From an uncultured Bacilli bacterium (lineage in GTDB: Bacteria > Bacillota_I > Bacilli_A > RF39 > UBA660): a DNA stretch of 64,000 nt. Location: assembly GCA_947625005.1 (NCBI GenBank), contig CANQNA010000001.1, positions 1 through 64,000 of the forward strand, written 5' to 3'. Position 1 is the stretch's first letter; every line of letters starts with the position of its first letter. Made by a program: the position numbers and the translations under genes. Shown one piece after another: positions 21,776-32,179 of this stretch. A model generated the notes under the pieces. That model searched no databases and was not told the origin of the DNA. It was given only the letters and a program-made list of their open reading frames with translations.

Positions 21776-22747
21776 TTAAAACGGTTGTATTGCAATTTCC
21801 CTAGTTACAAGTATTTTATCATCTTTTTTATAGCTTAAAGTAAAAATATTCTGTCTACTTGTTAAAATTTGAATAGTAATAGTTTTGTCATTTTGTTCAA
21901 GAGGTTTAACAATCTTAGTTTTTTGGAGTTCCCAAGTACCACCTTCCGCATTAACAATATTACATTCTATTGTTTCAAGCGGTTTGATGGATGCTGGAAC
22001 ATCTATCCAGACTTCACCTTCCGCAGGCACTTCTGGCGCAATTTGTTTTTGCATTTCATTTTCCATTTCCTCTATACTATTGTTATATTCCTCTTTTAGA
22101 CAAACCTCAATTATTCCCTCTGAAAAGTAAGGATCAACTACCTGTACTTCCCACATATTATTATCAATCTTTACTTTTGTAAATCTATGAAAATAATCTA
22201 AAGTGTTCTCATCTTTTGTTATATACATAACCTCTGAATAATTGATACTATTCCATAAAATACCTAATTTTTGATTCCAAGGTATTTTAGTTTCTACTGG
22301 ACCTCTTAAATAAACCCAATATTTTTTACCATTTATCTCCAATTCTGCTTTACATTTTCTAATCTCCGCTCTGAAATAGGCTTTTTCTTCTAGCTTTTGT
22401 AAATAAACTATCCAGTGAGTATTAGTACTATTCCAGAAGAAAGTATCACCAGATTTAAGCCCAATCTCTTGTAATCCTTCACTTTTTTTATCTTGCGGAT
22501 TTGGCACTTCATTTAAACAAATATCTTTCTATGGAATAGATAAGATTTTGTCATCATAATCTGGTTTATTTTTATCTGGATTTATCAAACATCTAAATTG
22601 TCTACCATCATTTAATTCAATAGTTTGAGATTGATAGGAATATAATAGAGCTTTCTTTAGACTGCGTAATTTATCTTCTGTCATTCTTTTCTCTTGGTTA
22701 CCGCCATAATAATTAAGGCGGGTATTTAAATGATTTAAGGCGTCCAT
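21776..22747 (-). CDS. Head-tail connector/neck protein (323 aa, one sense TAG)
   Basis: The frame 21776-22747 has TAG at 22529-22531 between ILSIP and KDICLNEVPN. The N-terminal ~70 residues (MDALNHLNTRLNYYGGNQ, SLKKALLYSYQSQTIELND) form one helical domain and the region after TAG a strand-rich domain (SGDTFFWNSTNTHWIVYLQK). The chosen ATG 22745-22747 overlaps the end of the preceding gene; an upstream TTG at 22778 is possible. The gene lies between capsid and tail tube genes, so a connector role is likely. The last ~100 residues are Ig-like in composition. Confidence 0.65.
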
Positions 22748-23058
22748 AATTGAATTAGAGTATTTATTATCCCAATGCAATCAAAGATTGTTCTTCTATA
22801 TAAGAAAAAATCTTCTTTATGGTCTAATGAATACAATCCTTCCAATTTACAAATTAATGAAAAGATAATTACCTCATGCTCCAGACTTAATCTATTCATT
22901 CCTACAAACTCTTCAATAATAGTTTCAAGCGGTTTTTTCCAATCGTTACCTTCTTCTCTGCTTGGTAAAAGTTTATATGTTTGATTTAATAATCTTTTTA
23001 AGTTTATAACAACTACTTCATTGTCTATTTCTTCTCTTGATTTATATTTAATAAGCAT
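22735..23058 (-). CDS. Small neck-region protein (107 aa)
   Basis: A 107-residue mostly helical protein (starts MLIKYKSREEIDNEVVVINL). Its start overlaps the end of the upstream gene by 11 bp (ATGCTTATTAA) and its stop overlaps the start of the next gene, the tight packing of translationally coupled connector genes. No TAG, no recognised domain. Confidence 0.65.
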   Translation of the reverse strand: MLIKYKSREEIDNEVVVINLKRLLNQTYKLLPSREEGNDWKKPLETIIEEFVGMNRLSLEHEVIIFSLICKLEGLYSLDHKEDFFLYRRTIFDCIGIINTLIQLWTP

Positions 23059-23533
23059 TGTTTTTCTTCCAATTAGGCAGTGTTTCCATTATTGTATCAA
23101 ATGTTGAGCGCATAATGCCTTTGTCATCTTGCGCTCTGCGCTTGTACAATCTTTGTAAATGGAAACCCGTCCTTTCCTAGTCTTTCTTGAGTTGAAGCAC
23201 CTTGGAGAGATGATTAGCTTGGCTGGTGAATTTCTAGTCAGCACCTGAATACTTCATCCGCACATTTTCTATGCTTGCTAACTGTTGGTCTAGCCAAGTA
23301 ACTATCATATAAGTAGCTAAAATATTTTTTTCTTCTGTTGTTAAATCTATATTAAACTGATTTAAAGCTAAATCATAATTATAAATATCTTGTCTAGGAA
23401 ATTCAAAAAAGTGCATTGAACTCATCAATAATTCAGTAAGCATAGCTTCTGTATCACTTTTAGTAAGTTCCATATACATATCATCCGTTATTTTTGATAA
23501 AAATAAATTATATATATCTGTAAAAGGTGTCAT
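23048..23533 (-). CDS. Connector-region protein (161 aa, two sense TAG)
   Basis: In a standard code this gene would end after 99 residues; reading through TAG at 23234 and 23177 gives 161 residues ending in TAA. The C-terminal part reads FTSQANHLSKVLQLKKD-TAG-ERTGFHLQRLYKRR. From memory, homologs in clostridial phages carry DYxRT...LQRLYSRR here, so tyrosine fits the second amber codon. The basic, arginine-rich C-terminus suggests nucleic-acid or neck interface contact. Position right after the 192-aa gene suggests a head completion protein. Confidence 0.75.
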
Positions 23534-23548
23534 CTCTACACCTCCATA

Positions 23549-24127
23549 TTATTTATCCTCAGAAACTGGTTTTGCTCTGCGGATTACTTTTGGTTGTTCT
23601 TCACTCTCTGTGGACGTGTAAGGCTGTGCCCTCCGCACCTTAGAATTAGTTTCATTCTGTGTTTCATCTTCTGCGCTTGCTTTATTTGCTTCAATAGCCT
23701 TAGTAACATTAAAACCAGTTTTATCAAAAATAGCTTCTCTTTTAGAAATATCATTAAGTTTAAGCTCAACCGCATAATTCTTAATTAATTCAATTACACC
23801 TTCTGGTGCAAAATCAAGAGTATCTAAAAATTGGTCTAATGTACCATTAAGAAGCAATTCTTTTATTTGTTGTTCTGAATAATTATATTCTGGTTCTACA
23901 GTTCCAAGAATTTCTTTTATTGCTTGTGGATTATCCATTACTAAATAATTTTTTAGAATAAACATTCCACCCGGAATATATGATAATTTTTTAATCTCTT
24001 CAAAACTTATTTCTTTTTCCTCTTGATTTTGGAAATTTCTATGTAAGTTATTTAAATCTGGAATTGTATAACCTACAGAACCATTACTTCTATTTTTTAC
24101 TTTTATAATAGTATTATTATCTAACAT
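23549..24127 (-). CDS. Conserved head-region protein with basic repeat tail (192 aa)
   Basis: A 192-residue protein starting MLDNNTIIKVKNRSNGSVGY; the segment VGYTIPDLNNLHRNF and DFAPEGVIELIKNYAVELKL are typical of a conserved family next to major capsid genes of clostridial phages. The last ~40 residues have a repeated VRRAQP / VIRRAKP pattern, a flexible basic tail. No TAG. Exact role unknown; probably a virion or head-tail adaptor protein. Confidence 0.7.
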   Translation of the reverse strand: MLDNNTIIKVKNRSNGSVGYTIPDLNNLHRNFQNQEEKEISFEEIKKLSYIPGGMFILKNYLVMDNPQAIKEILGTVEPEYNYSEQQIKELLLNGTLDQFLDTLDFAPEGVIELIKNYAVELKLNDISKREAIFDKTGFNVTKAIEANKASAEDETQNETNSKVRRAQPYTSTESEEQPKVIRRAKPVSEDK

Positions 24128-24160
24128 TGTTTATTTTATCTCCTTTTATCTCCTATATAT

Positions 24161-24186
24161 AAAAGGGGCGGGCAACCGCCCCTTTA
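24161..24186 (-). terminator. Terminator after the major capsid gene
   Basis: An unusually GC-rich stem AAAGGGGCGG / CCGCCCCTTT with a 4-base loop lies 20 bases past the capsid stop and is followed on the minus strand by TTTTATATATA. It probably limits read-through so that capsid mRNA is in excess over downstream genes. Confidence 0.85.
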
Positions 24187-24202
24187 TAACTTTATTTAAA
24201 TA

Positions 24203-25243
24203 TTAATCCTCGTCACCTTTTTTAAGGCTTGTAATCTGATATACACAAATATTGTTTGTTATAATAGCTGCAACACCAATCTTCTTGTATACCTGAATTT
24301 CTCTTGACCAATCATCATTTTCAGACTCTTTTACTGCGGTTTCACCCTCAAAAGCTACTTTAACAGGCTTTTCATTAGCACCTGTAGGTATAATATAAGC
24401 ATAAGAAGGATTAATAACCTTAACTTTATTGGTTTCATCTTCAAATGACTGAGGAAGTATAATTACTCTATGTCCTTTATAATTACCAAGATAACCATTC
24501 TCCCACATCTGATTCTTCATTTCATTAGAAATCCAACCAGTTGAAGGCACCATCTCCGCAGCAAACTCAAAAGTACAATAAATTGTAGACTGACCATATG
24601 AATCTGCTACTGCAATAAGCTTATCCATTTCACCTTCATTAAATACATTCTCAGAATGTACATTTGCATCTTGAAGATTAGCTACAGCGCCCTCAAGAGC
24701 CTTAGCAATCTCACGGTAAATTGCCTCATCAAGACCTTCCATTACTATATCAATAAGGTCTGCAAAATCAACTCTACCATCAAGGAACTCTTCAAAGCTT
24801 ATCTGAGCGGCTCCACCATAAGCGGTTGTAGGAACTTCAAAGCTTTTACCATCAAGCTTGAATACTTCATAACGACCCGCAAGTCCAACTTTTGTTATAA
24901 ACTGCTTAGCTCTTCTACGAGAAGCTTCAGAAATCTTCTGCTTAAATATTGCCTTGTCACCCTGCGCATAAGTCTTAATCTCAGCAAACTGTCCATACTG
25001 CTCAAGGACTCTCCTAGGCAGAACATCTGTAATAACCTCTTCAATAAGAGCAAAAAGAGTGTTCTTATTTTCTCTATAAAGAGCATAAGTACCAGCTATG
25101 TCATTAAGCTCTTTTCTAAGAGTTTCATTTAATTCAGAGTAGCTAAAATTTTCCTTACCAAAAGAATAAGCTATTTTGGAGGTAGGATTAGCATTAGCTA
25201 CAGTCTTAGCTAACTTTATTAATTCTGTTCTTTCTAAACTCAT
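24203..25243 (-). CDS. Major capsid protein, HK97-fold (346 aa)
   Basis: A 346-residue protein starting MSLERTELIKLAKTVANANP, with a perfect AAAGGAGGT site. The order decoration protein - capsid - connectors and the features FVPTTAYGG-like loop (EVPTTAYGGAAQISFEEFLD), the AADSYGQ/TFEFAAEMVP region and the C-terminal EIQVYKKIGVAAI strand fit HK97-fold capsid proteins of clostridial siphophages. It assembles the icosahedral head. A strong hairpin follows the gene. No in-frame TAG, notable because the most abundant protein avoids dependence on suppression. Confidence 0.85.
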   Translation of the reverse strand: MSLERTELIKLAKTVANANPTSKIAYSFGKENFSYSELNETLRKELNDIAGTYALYRENKNTLFALIEEVITDVLPRRVLEQYGQFAEIKTYAQGDKAIFKQKISEASRRRAKQFITKVGLAGRYEVFKLDGKSFEVPTTAYGGAAQISFEEFLDGRVDFADLIDIVMEGLDEAIYREIAKALEGAVANLQDANVHSENVFNEGEMDKLIAVADSYGQSTIYCTFEFAAEMVPSTGWISNEMKNQMWENGYLGNYKGHRVIILPQSFEDETNKVKVINPSYAYIIPTGANEKPVKVAFEGETAVKESENDDWSREIQVYKKIGVAAIITNNICVYQITSLKKGDED

Positions 25244-25263
25244 TTTTCTTTTACCTCCTTTTA

Positions 25264-25797
25264 TTAAGCTATTCTTTGTATTTTAACACCGGGCTGTCCA
25301 TCTGGCATTGTGTAAACTTTTACTACCTGCCAAACCATTTTACCCTCTTCTGGTGCATCCTTCTTTTCAAGATAACCATTATTATTTACAACAAGCTTAG
25401 AGCCTACAGTAAGGTCATCCTCAACCTCAGTTTTACCATTTTTATCTGTTGCAGCCTTCTTAAAGCAGTTAGTTGTGAAAATATCACCAACGTCTGTCTT
25501 AAAAAGTCTAGGGGTAATAACACCACCCATAAAATCTGTTTTCTTTAATGCAAAATCTTTGTAACTATCTCTCTCATCATAAACCTTAACTTCATTAAAT
25601 ACAAGAAAAGGCTCTGTAAGATTCTCAGAGGTCTTAGCAACTTTGCCTGCTGCATAATCATAGAACATAAACTGACCATTTTCAAGAATCTCAATAGACT
25701 CATCAAGAGAGAGCTGAGCATAAATCTTGCCGTTCTTTTGAGCACTAAGGTGGTTAGGCTCCACCTGACCGAATCCGATTCTGTTTATCTGTGCCAT
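25264..25797 (-). CDS. Capsid decoration/head accessory protein (177 aa)
   Basis: A 177-residue protein starting MAQINRIGFGQVEPNHLSAQ, a start I recall from head accessory proteins encoded just before the major capsid gene. It is strand-rich (GQFMFYDYAAGKVAKTSE, GSKLVVNNNGYLEKK) and lacks membrane segments. Likely decorates or stabilises the capsid. Immediately follows the protease/scaffold gene (3-bp gap). No TAG. Confidence 0.65.
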   Translation of the reverse strand: MAQINRIGFGQVEPNHLSAQKNGKIYAQLSLDESIEILENGQFMFYDYAAGKVAKTSENLTEPFLVFNEVKVYDERDSYKDFALKKTDFMGGVITPRLFKTDVGDIFTTNCFKKAATDKNGKTEVEDDLTVGSKLVVNNNGYLEKKDAPEEGKMVWQVVKVYTMPDGQPGVKIQRIA

Positions 25798-25799
25798 TT

Positions 25800-27080
25800 T
25801 TAATCTTCCTCCATTCTATTCTTCATTACTGCAGCGACCCAAGCTGGAACTTCCTCAGTAACCGTGTCATTTAAAGAAAACGTTGTGATTGAATCCTCTG
25901 TATCTTCAGTAGCTGTAGTATCTTCATTATCTAAATTAAAATTAATCTTTTTTCTAAAACAAATAACAGAAAGTTTAGCTTCAATATCTTCAAGAGAATA
26001 ATTAGCTTTGTTTTCTATCACTTCTTTTTTATCCTCATCAGAAAGCATATAAAATCTAGAAATCATTTCATCTTTCTGCTTGTCCTCAATATTTGCTTTA
26101 AAAGCTAATAATTCATTATATTTTGTTTCAAGCTCTGCATACTGAACCTTTATATCATTTAATTCTTGTTCCATAAGAGTGTATTTTTCTTTATCTTTAT
26201 CTTCTTTTTCAGTGCTTTCAGTAGCAGTTTCCTCTGCCTCTTCTTTTTCTTCCTTCTTCTCAAAAGAGGAAGTAGTTTCCTCTATTGATGCTTGTTCATC
26301 TTTTATTATATTTTCTGTACTACTTGTACTCTCTTCCGCTATAAAAGAAGTTTCTACAATTTCATTATCCATTGTATTGTCTGGCATTTCTGTCTGTCCT
26401 CCTTCTTTTAATACAAATTTTAAATCTTGTATCATACTATATAAAGTTTTATTAAAATCTTCTAAACTATAATTTGAAGTATTAGTTATATTACTACCCT
26501 CAAAACAAGGCTCTATATCTTCACCAAGTATACATAGTTTAGAAAAAATTGCGTCATTGATAATAAAAAAGCTCATTTGTTTTTTACTATCATAACCAGA
26601 TTCACCTTGTAAAGTTTTTTCATCTAATTCCATAGATTGGGGTCTACCCTCATCTATTACTATCTGAGCTTCTGGATATTGACCAGTCCATAAAAATCCA
26701 GTAGTCATTAAATATTCTCTTTCAATAACATTTCCAAAATCATCTGTATCTTCAAATTTTTGAAACCATACTTTTGCGTCTGGTGATACAAAACCATAAG
26801 GCTTTGTTAAAGATGAAAAATGAACTCCATCCCCATCTATAGTAATTTTTTCACCGTGGTCTCTAAAATCCTCATTATCTTCTTTATACTAACCTACAAT
26901 AGGAGCTCCTCGTAACGTTTTAGACATTTCTATAGCTACTTCTTTTGTTATATAGCTACCATTGCGGTTTTGCCCTGTATAAAGAACTTTTATCTGGCAA
27001 CTTGACATTAAAGGATTAATATCAAGAGGTTGAAGATTAATAAATTCTGGAGAATCAATTGTTGCAACAGATTGGTGCAT
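25800..27080 (-). CDS. Prohead protease-scaffold fusion (426 aa, one sense TAG)
   Basis: The frame from ATG 27078-27080 to TAA has one TAG at 26889-26891 (residue 64). Residues 1-190 resemble prohead maturation proteases: RGAPIVG-TAG-YKEDNEDFRDHG, with the conserved DHG histidine, then TTGFLWTGQ and GRPQSMELDEKTL. From memory the family reads PIVGYYKE here. Residues ~190-330 are a very acidic Glu/Thr/Ser-rich coiled coil, as expected for an internal scaffold that is degraded during maturation. It lies between portal and decoration protein, the usual place. Without suppression the protease would stop at 63 aa. Confidence 0.8.
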
Positions 27081-27151
27081 ACTATCTCTCCTTATTATCT
27101 ATTATAAATTATTTTCATTTAATATCTTTTTATCAGACTTGCCCAAAATTT

Positions 27152-28717
27152 TTAAGATAAACTTTCTTCATTTTTAATAGTTTTTTCTGTTTTTTTGTCA
27201 TCATCTAATTTTGGGCGTCCTGCCCCCTCGTTACCTGTTATTTGCTGTAATGATTCAGCGTTCATTGTGTTAGAGGTAAGAGGTGGTATAAATACATTAA
27301 CTAAATCAAGCACATCATTCTCAAAATAAGCGGTTGCTAATATAGAACTTTGAGAATGTCCAAGAGCTATCTGTGGTAATAATTTAGAATAACCTAATTG
27401 AGTTTGCTCTTTATACAACTTAGATAATTCTTTATAATTATAAATTGTTGTAGTTAATAATTGTGCTTTATAAAGTATTTTCTTAGGTGATTTATTAAAA
27501 GGTTTTAATAAACGATTTAAAAATACCTCAAACTGCGTTAAAAGATTATACATTGAAGCTTCATCATTTAATATAGATTTTTCAAGAGCTATATTACCAT
27601 CCGTGTTGAATTGCATTTGAGATACGCCCGCAGCATTATAAACCGCACGCTCTACCTTTTCAAGCTCATCTTTGGAGGTTGTGGTGTTATTATCCGCCAT
27701 ATCCGCAACATCAACATCCGCAAATGTAGTTAAAACATCAATACCTATTGCTTTTCCTAACATTCTAACCGCATTATTATGTAACTGCTGAGCCTCATCT
27801 ACATCAAATACCAAATCACCATTTTTGTCTATTGGCATTTTCTGAATTATTATCTTTAACAACTGTTGTTGCATTTTTTTTCTATCCAGTCCTTGAGCTT
27901 CATCTAAGTCAATAATAGCTGGAATAACAGATATAAAAGGTGGATATTCATCCCCATTTAAATCAAATTTTATTGCACTATTAATATCCAATAGATACCA
28001 ACCATTTGAATCTCCATTAAAATCTGGTTTTAACTTACCTTCTTTAAATAACAAATATGCTTTTCTAAACTCTTTTGGGAATAAATTTAATACTCTAATT
28101 CTTTGATTAGCATCTGAATAATAATCATCAAAAAATTTTAAATTAAACTCTATAGCGGGTTGCCCATTTACCTCAAACCTAGACCTACAATAAGCTACAG
28201 GTAGCTCTTGTACTATCATTCTATCGGCTTGAGGGATACAATAGCCATAATAACAGCCATATTTAACAACTTTAAGTGCAACATCACCAAAAAATTGCTT
28301 AACTTGAAAATTATCTAAATACATTAAAGCTTTATTAAAACCTTCAACAATTTTCTCATCACTTATAGTTTTAGAATTTACATAAGGTGTAATCATCCAA
28401 TCGTATCTATATAAATAAGCCATATACTTACACAATCTAGCATATATACCACTTGTCTTATAAAAAAAATCTGAAATTTTCCTTAATGTTGCTATATCAC
28501 CTTTGTTTATAGCTCTAAGGACATTTTCTTTATCTCCTAATTGGGGGGCTATTTTTTTATAAGAATTAACAGATATAGTTGCATCTTCAAGAGTTTTTAA
28601 TCCAACTCTTATTTTTGAGAAATCTAAAGAGGCAGGTCTATATTCTTCATTATATTTTTCATTATCGTTCTATATAGATAAATCTGTTGTTCTTTTCTTT
28701 TTAATCAGATTAGACAC
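27152..28717 (-). CDS. Portal protein (521 aa, one sense TAG)
   Basis: The frame starts at GTG 28715-28717 (AGAAAGGTG upstream) and has TAG at 28670-28672 (residue 16). The position between terminase and prohead protease and segments such as SGIYARLCKYMAYLYRYDWM, YCIPQADRMIVQELPVAYCR and TDGNIALEKSILNDEAS fit siphophage portals, which form the 12-mer DNA channel at the head vertex. C-terminal tail is charged and flexible. If TAG were a stop only an internal start at 28435 would remain, dropping the first ~95 residues. Confidence 0.8.
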
Positions 28718-28728
28718 CACCTTTCTTT

Positions 28729-29092
28729 TTAATATCCTGCTGCTTTCATTATATAATCATAAGTTATTCTTGCTTCATCCCAATAGGGAATAATAACAAG
28801 AGTGATGTTATGTTTCATACACTATTCTCTTTTTAATAAATCATAAAACTGCTGCTTGCGGAGACCAGAAAGTCCGCCAAATTTATCTTTAGCTATCTAA
28901 TGTTGACATCCTTGATATTCAATTAAAAAATCTAAGTTATCCTCATCATCAAAAACCGCAAAATCAAAACAGTTATCGAAGAGGGCGCCCATTTGCACTT
29001 AATAAATCTGGAAAGCTATACTCTTCTTTAAAATTTAAATCAGCCATATTTAAAATATCTTCTATTTTTATTTCTCCTCTTGATGCCCTCAT
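28729..29092 (-). pseudogene. Free-standing endonuclease-like gene with two sense TAG and a +1 frameshift
   Basis: ATG 29090-29092 opens a frame (RGEIKIEDILNMADL, FPDLLSANGRPLR) that meets TAA at 28973-28975; the +1 frame continues to TAA 28729-28731 with FDFAVFDDEDNLDFLIEYQG, CQH-TAG-IAKDKFGG and LLKRE-TAG-CMKHNITLV. This is the same domain as the C-terminus of the terminase-intron endonuclease (IEYNGKQHY, NRKRQYCKDNNIDLLEIPYY). The two TAGs align with TAT tyrosines there. The gene sits between terminase and portal, a common site for free-standing homing endonucleases. The frameshift may be real decay, programmed (CGA TAA), or a sequence error. Confidence 0.7.
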
Positions 29093-29178
29093 TCTATTAC
29101 TCACCTTCTCTTATAAAATTTCCTATTTTATGTTCTCTCATAATATATTAAAAAATTTTAAATTTTCCTTTAACTATT

Positions 29179-32176
29179 TTAACCAAAAAATAACATTTTT
29201 GATAAATCTCTACTACTTTTCTTTTTTCTTTTATCTTCTATTTGTTTTATATAATATAAACCATAAGTAAAAGCACTAAATTTATCTTTTTTAATTGACC
29301 TTGTTACTTGTTTAAGAACAATATTTGCTCCCTCATTTTCTTCTACTAAATTAAGTAGTTCTTCTCTTAAAATAGTTGTTAAAGTAAATGGTTTAAGATA
29401 TTCTGCCCTTTTATCAGGGGTCATTTCTTGTCCTAATTTTTTAGACATAAGTTTTAATTTTGCAGTACGTTCATCTATTAAAAATTTAATTTTTCCACTT
29501 AACATTTGAGTTTGTACATAGGAATAAGCTTCTGTATTTATTCCGGGGTTAGCTTTTATGATATATATAGCATCATTTTCTACCTCTGGACCTTTTATTT
29601 TTTTATATAAAGTTAAAGATTCCTCATTGGTACCTCCATTTACGCCAAAAGCAGGCAGAGTTTCACCTGTTTCAGGGTCGATTTGAGGGCGTGTAAGGAA
29701 GTCTATGAGACCAATACCCAGCCCATTACCATCTACAGCCAGCGTTCTCGCCTTCTATTTATAATATAACTTCTTTAAATTAATAGCTTGTTCTTCAAAA
29801 TGCTCAGCTTCATAACTATATATATTAACAATAGTCTTTAATGCTGAACCTTGAACTTGAGGAGTTACCTTTATCACAACTGCTTCTGTTGTACATTTTA
29901 CTCTACCAACATCCACGCCTATTACATAATAGGCTGATTTATTACTCCTACCGCTCTACTCATACTCTGGCTGTTGAAGCACTCTATGTTTATCAAACTG
30001 GTCTGAGGAGAAAAAGGCGTTTTCCGCATCTCCGCTCCACTTTGATTTATATTCTCTATCAAAAGCATTTTCATTATATGTTCCATCCATCTTTAAATCT
30101 CGAATAAAGTTTTTGCTTAATAACTCCTCCATAACAGGAATTTTATATGTTCCGCCTAATACTATTGCCTTCTCTGGTTCAATAATTTGTTGCATTAAAA
30201 GAGTCATCAGTTTATCCTAGGCAAAGGAGTTTTTCCACCCAGCTGTTGTAACGTATATCTGGCTTTTGTTTGTAACTTCATTCTCATCATAAGAACCATC
30301 TGGTAAACGCCTATTAATATTCATTAAAGGTAATATAACTTCATTTAATGCAGCTTCATCAATAAGAATAACCTCTTCCATCAAACCGCCTGTTCTTCTT
30401 TGTCCTCTGGCACTTTGTCTTGCTGCAACTATATCAAGAGTACTACCATTTTTAAATTCCTAAGTTACCATATCTTTTGCGGAGCGGGTATGTCCCGGTC
30501 TCCAATCTATTTCCCTAGTAAGTCCGGGTATTAATTTACATAATTCTTCTACTTTAGACTTTGTTATACTAGATGCTTGTTCTTTACCTCCAGTAGTAAC
30601 AAATAGCTTTGAGTTAGGAAATAAAATAGCTCTTAACATAAGTATTAAAACCGCTAAAAAAGATTTAGAATAACCTCTAGGAAATGTGTTCTAAGAATAT
30701 TTATGTCGCATTGCTGCTCTTAAAAAACCTTGTATTTATATAACTACGCTACTAGTTATACCAACTATAATAGTTGCTCATACTTTCGTATGAGAGTAGA
30801 CTATATCTTCTTCTCTTTTTAAAAGAAGGGTACCATTTCCACTACCAATTACTTGTAGTGTACTCCCTTATGGGATAGTCGTTGAACTTAGAAAATTTAA
30901 AACCTGTATTTCTATTTCTTCTTTAGATAAATAATATGGAATTTCTAATAAATCTATATTATTATCTTTACAATATTGTCTTTTTCGATTATCTCTTTCT
31001 TTCTAAATTACAAGAGAACCGCTAAAATGAGGAACTTCTTCATAATGCTGTTTACCATTATATTCAATAGCTTTAGGGTAGTCACCATTACTAAAATAAA
31101 AATCAAATCGCTGTAAAGAATTATTTAATCTAACTTCTCTTTCATAAGGAATATTATTATCTTCTAATATTTTACAAATCTATTTTACTCCTTTACTTTC
31201 ATAAGAGCCACATCTTGGACAAAAACTTTTTCCCTTTATAACATCAGCAGGTCGTGCATTCCAAATAAAACCACAAGAGTGTTTTAAAAGAACTTTTGTA
31301 GTTTGATTAATATACTCTCCAATGAGTTCATAAGAGCCTTCTATACAATTTTTATTTACTTCATTTAAAAATTCTTCTTTTGTACGATTCCTTATTGTGT
31401 TGGTCTCACATCCACATTTCAAATGATTATAAATATTAGTTAAAGTAGATTTTCTAACATGACCACATTTTTTACATTCTATTATATAGTATGTGTGAGT
31501 TCCTATTAATTCTGTTGATACTATATTATAAAGTGCCTTTATTTCATTTAATTTTCTTTCTCTTTCTCTCCATAAGCCATAACAATTTTTACAACCATAA
31601 ACTTTACTTTTTGCAAAAAAATTAGAAGCTTTAGATATATCTATTATTTCTTTACATTGACAACATTGAATTTTACAAGGCTTACCTAAAGTTGTATATT
31701 CTATAATGTTAAATTTTTCTTCTGGAAACCTTTGCTTGATTCTTTCTTTAAAATCTGTTAATGTTACAGGTTTACTCATATTATTTTTCTCCTTTTCTAA
31801 GCTGCTGATTATCCATTAGTAAAACTTAGGATTACTCCATATTTCATTCAAATTCTTGTTTCTGCTTTCGCACCTTCATATTTATTGAGAAATAAATAAA
31901 TATTGTGGCAATTTGACTTTAGGATTTCCCAGCAATTAAGTACCTTTTCTATACTATTTACATAATATAGGGACCTTCTTTGATCCTTTGCTAGAACTAC
32001 AAATGGAAATTTTCTGGGTTACTGCCTACTAAAAAATCAACAAATATATCTGGGTATTCCCGCCAAAAAGAAACATATTGTCTTAAAGCAGGTAAAATTT
32101 TCTTTAATCTTTCTTCTGATATACCTATTTTTTTGTTTTTAGACAAAGATAATTGAATTAAATCTTTTAATGCCAT
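29179..32176 (-). CDS. terL: Terminase large subunit, interrupted by a group I intron (580 aa, seven sense TAG)
   Basis: Exon 1 is 31983-32176 and exon 2 is 29179-30727; together they give 581 codons ending in TAA. The protein packages DNA: an ATPase domain with Walker A-like PRGYSKSF (residues ~81-88), Walker B VILIDEA (~180), and an RNase H-fold nuclease starting GVDVGR (~336) with VDGNGLGIGL (~397). TAG occurs at residues 60, 62, 77, 154, 235, 322 and 389. Residues 60-65 read TAG-F-TAG-QRI and 75-80 read YS-TAG-NTF; the family motif as I know it is YFYQR...YxYxTFPR. The splice junction is set by that motif and by a short P1 (GGAT with GTCC). Confidence 0.9.
30728..31982 (-). mobile_element. 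Group I intron in the terminase gene, carrying an endonuclease gene
   Basis: A 1255-nt insertion lies within the most conserved part of terL, just before the Walker A motif. Removing it joins ...CAAAGGAT to TTTTTTAAGAGC in frame. P1 pairs exon GGAT with intron GTCC ending in U-G; the last intron base is G. Core words AATTGCTGGGAAATC, AATCAGCAGC and GAAGATATAGTC match the tail tube intron, so the two are related group IA-like introns. It contains the 303-aa endonuclease frame at 30868-31779. Confidence 0.85.
30868..31779 (-). CDS. Intron-encoded homing endonuclease with zinc ribbons (303 aa, two sense TAG)
   Basis: The N-terminal ~200 residues hold repeated CxxC pairs (CQCKEII, CKNC, CKKCGHV, CPRCGS), zinc-ribbon DNA-binding modules. 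After TAG 31180-31182 the C-terminal ~100 residues form a nuclease-like domain: FDFYFSNGDYPKAIEYNGKQ with HY, a second TAG at 31003-31005, then RKRQYCKDNNIDLLEIPYY, the pattern of phage-associated VSR/PD-(D/E)XK-like homing enzymes. Without suppression only the zinc-ribbon part would be made. The gene lies inside the terminase intron and presumably spreads it. Confidence 0.85.
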
Positions 32177-32179
32177 AAA

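Noticed and set aside
24656..25132. 158-aa plus-strand frame opposite the capsid gene
   Set aside because: Shadow of the major capsid gene; similar antisense frames occur opposite most late genes.
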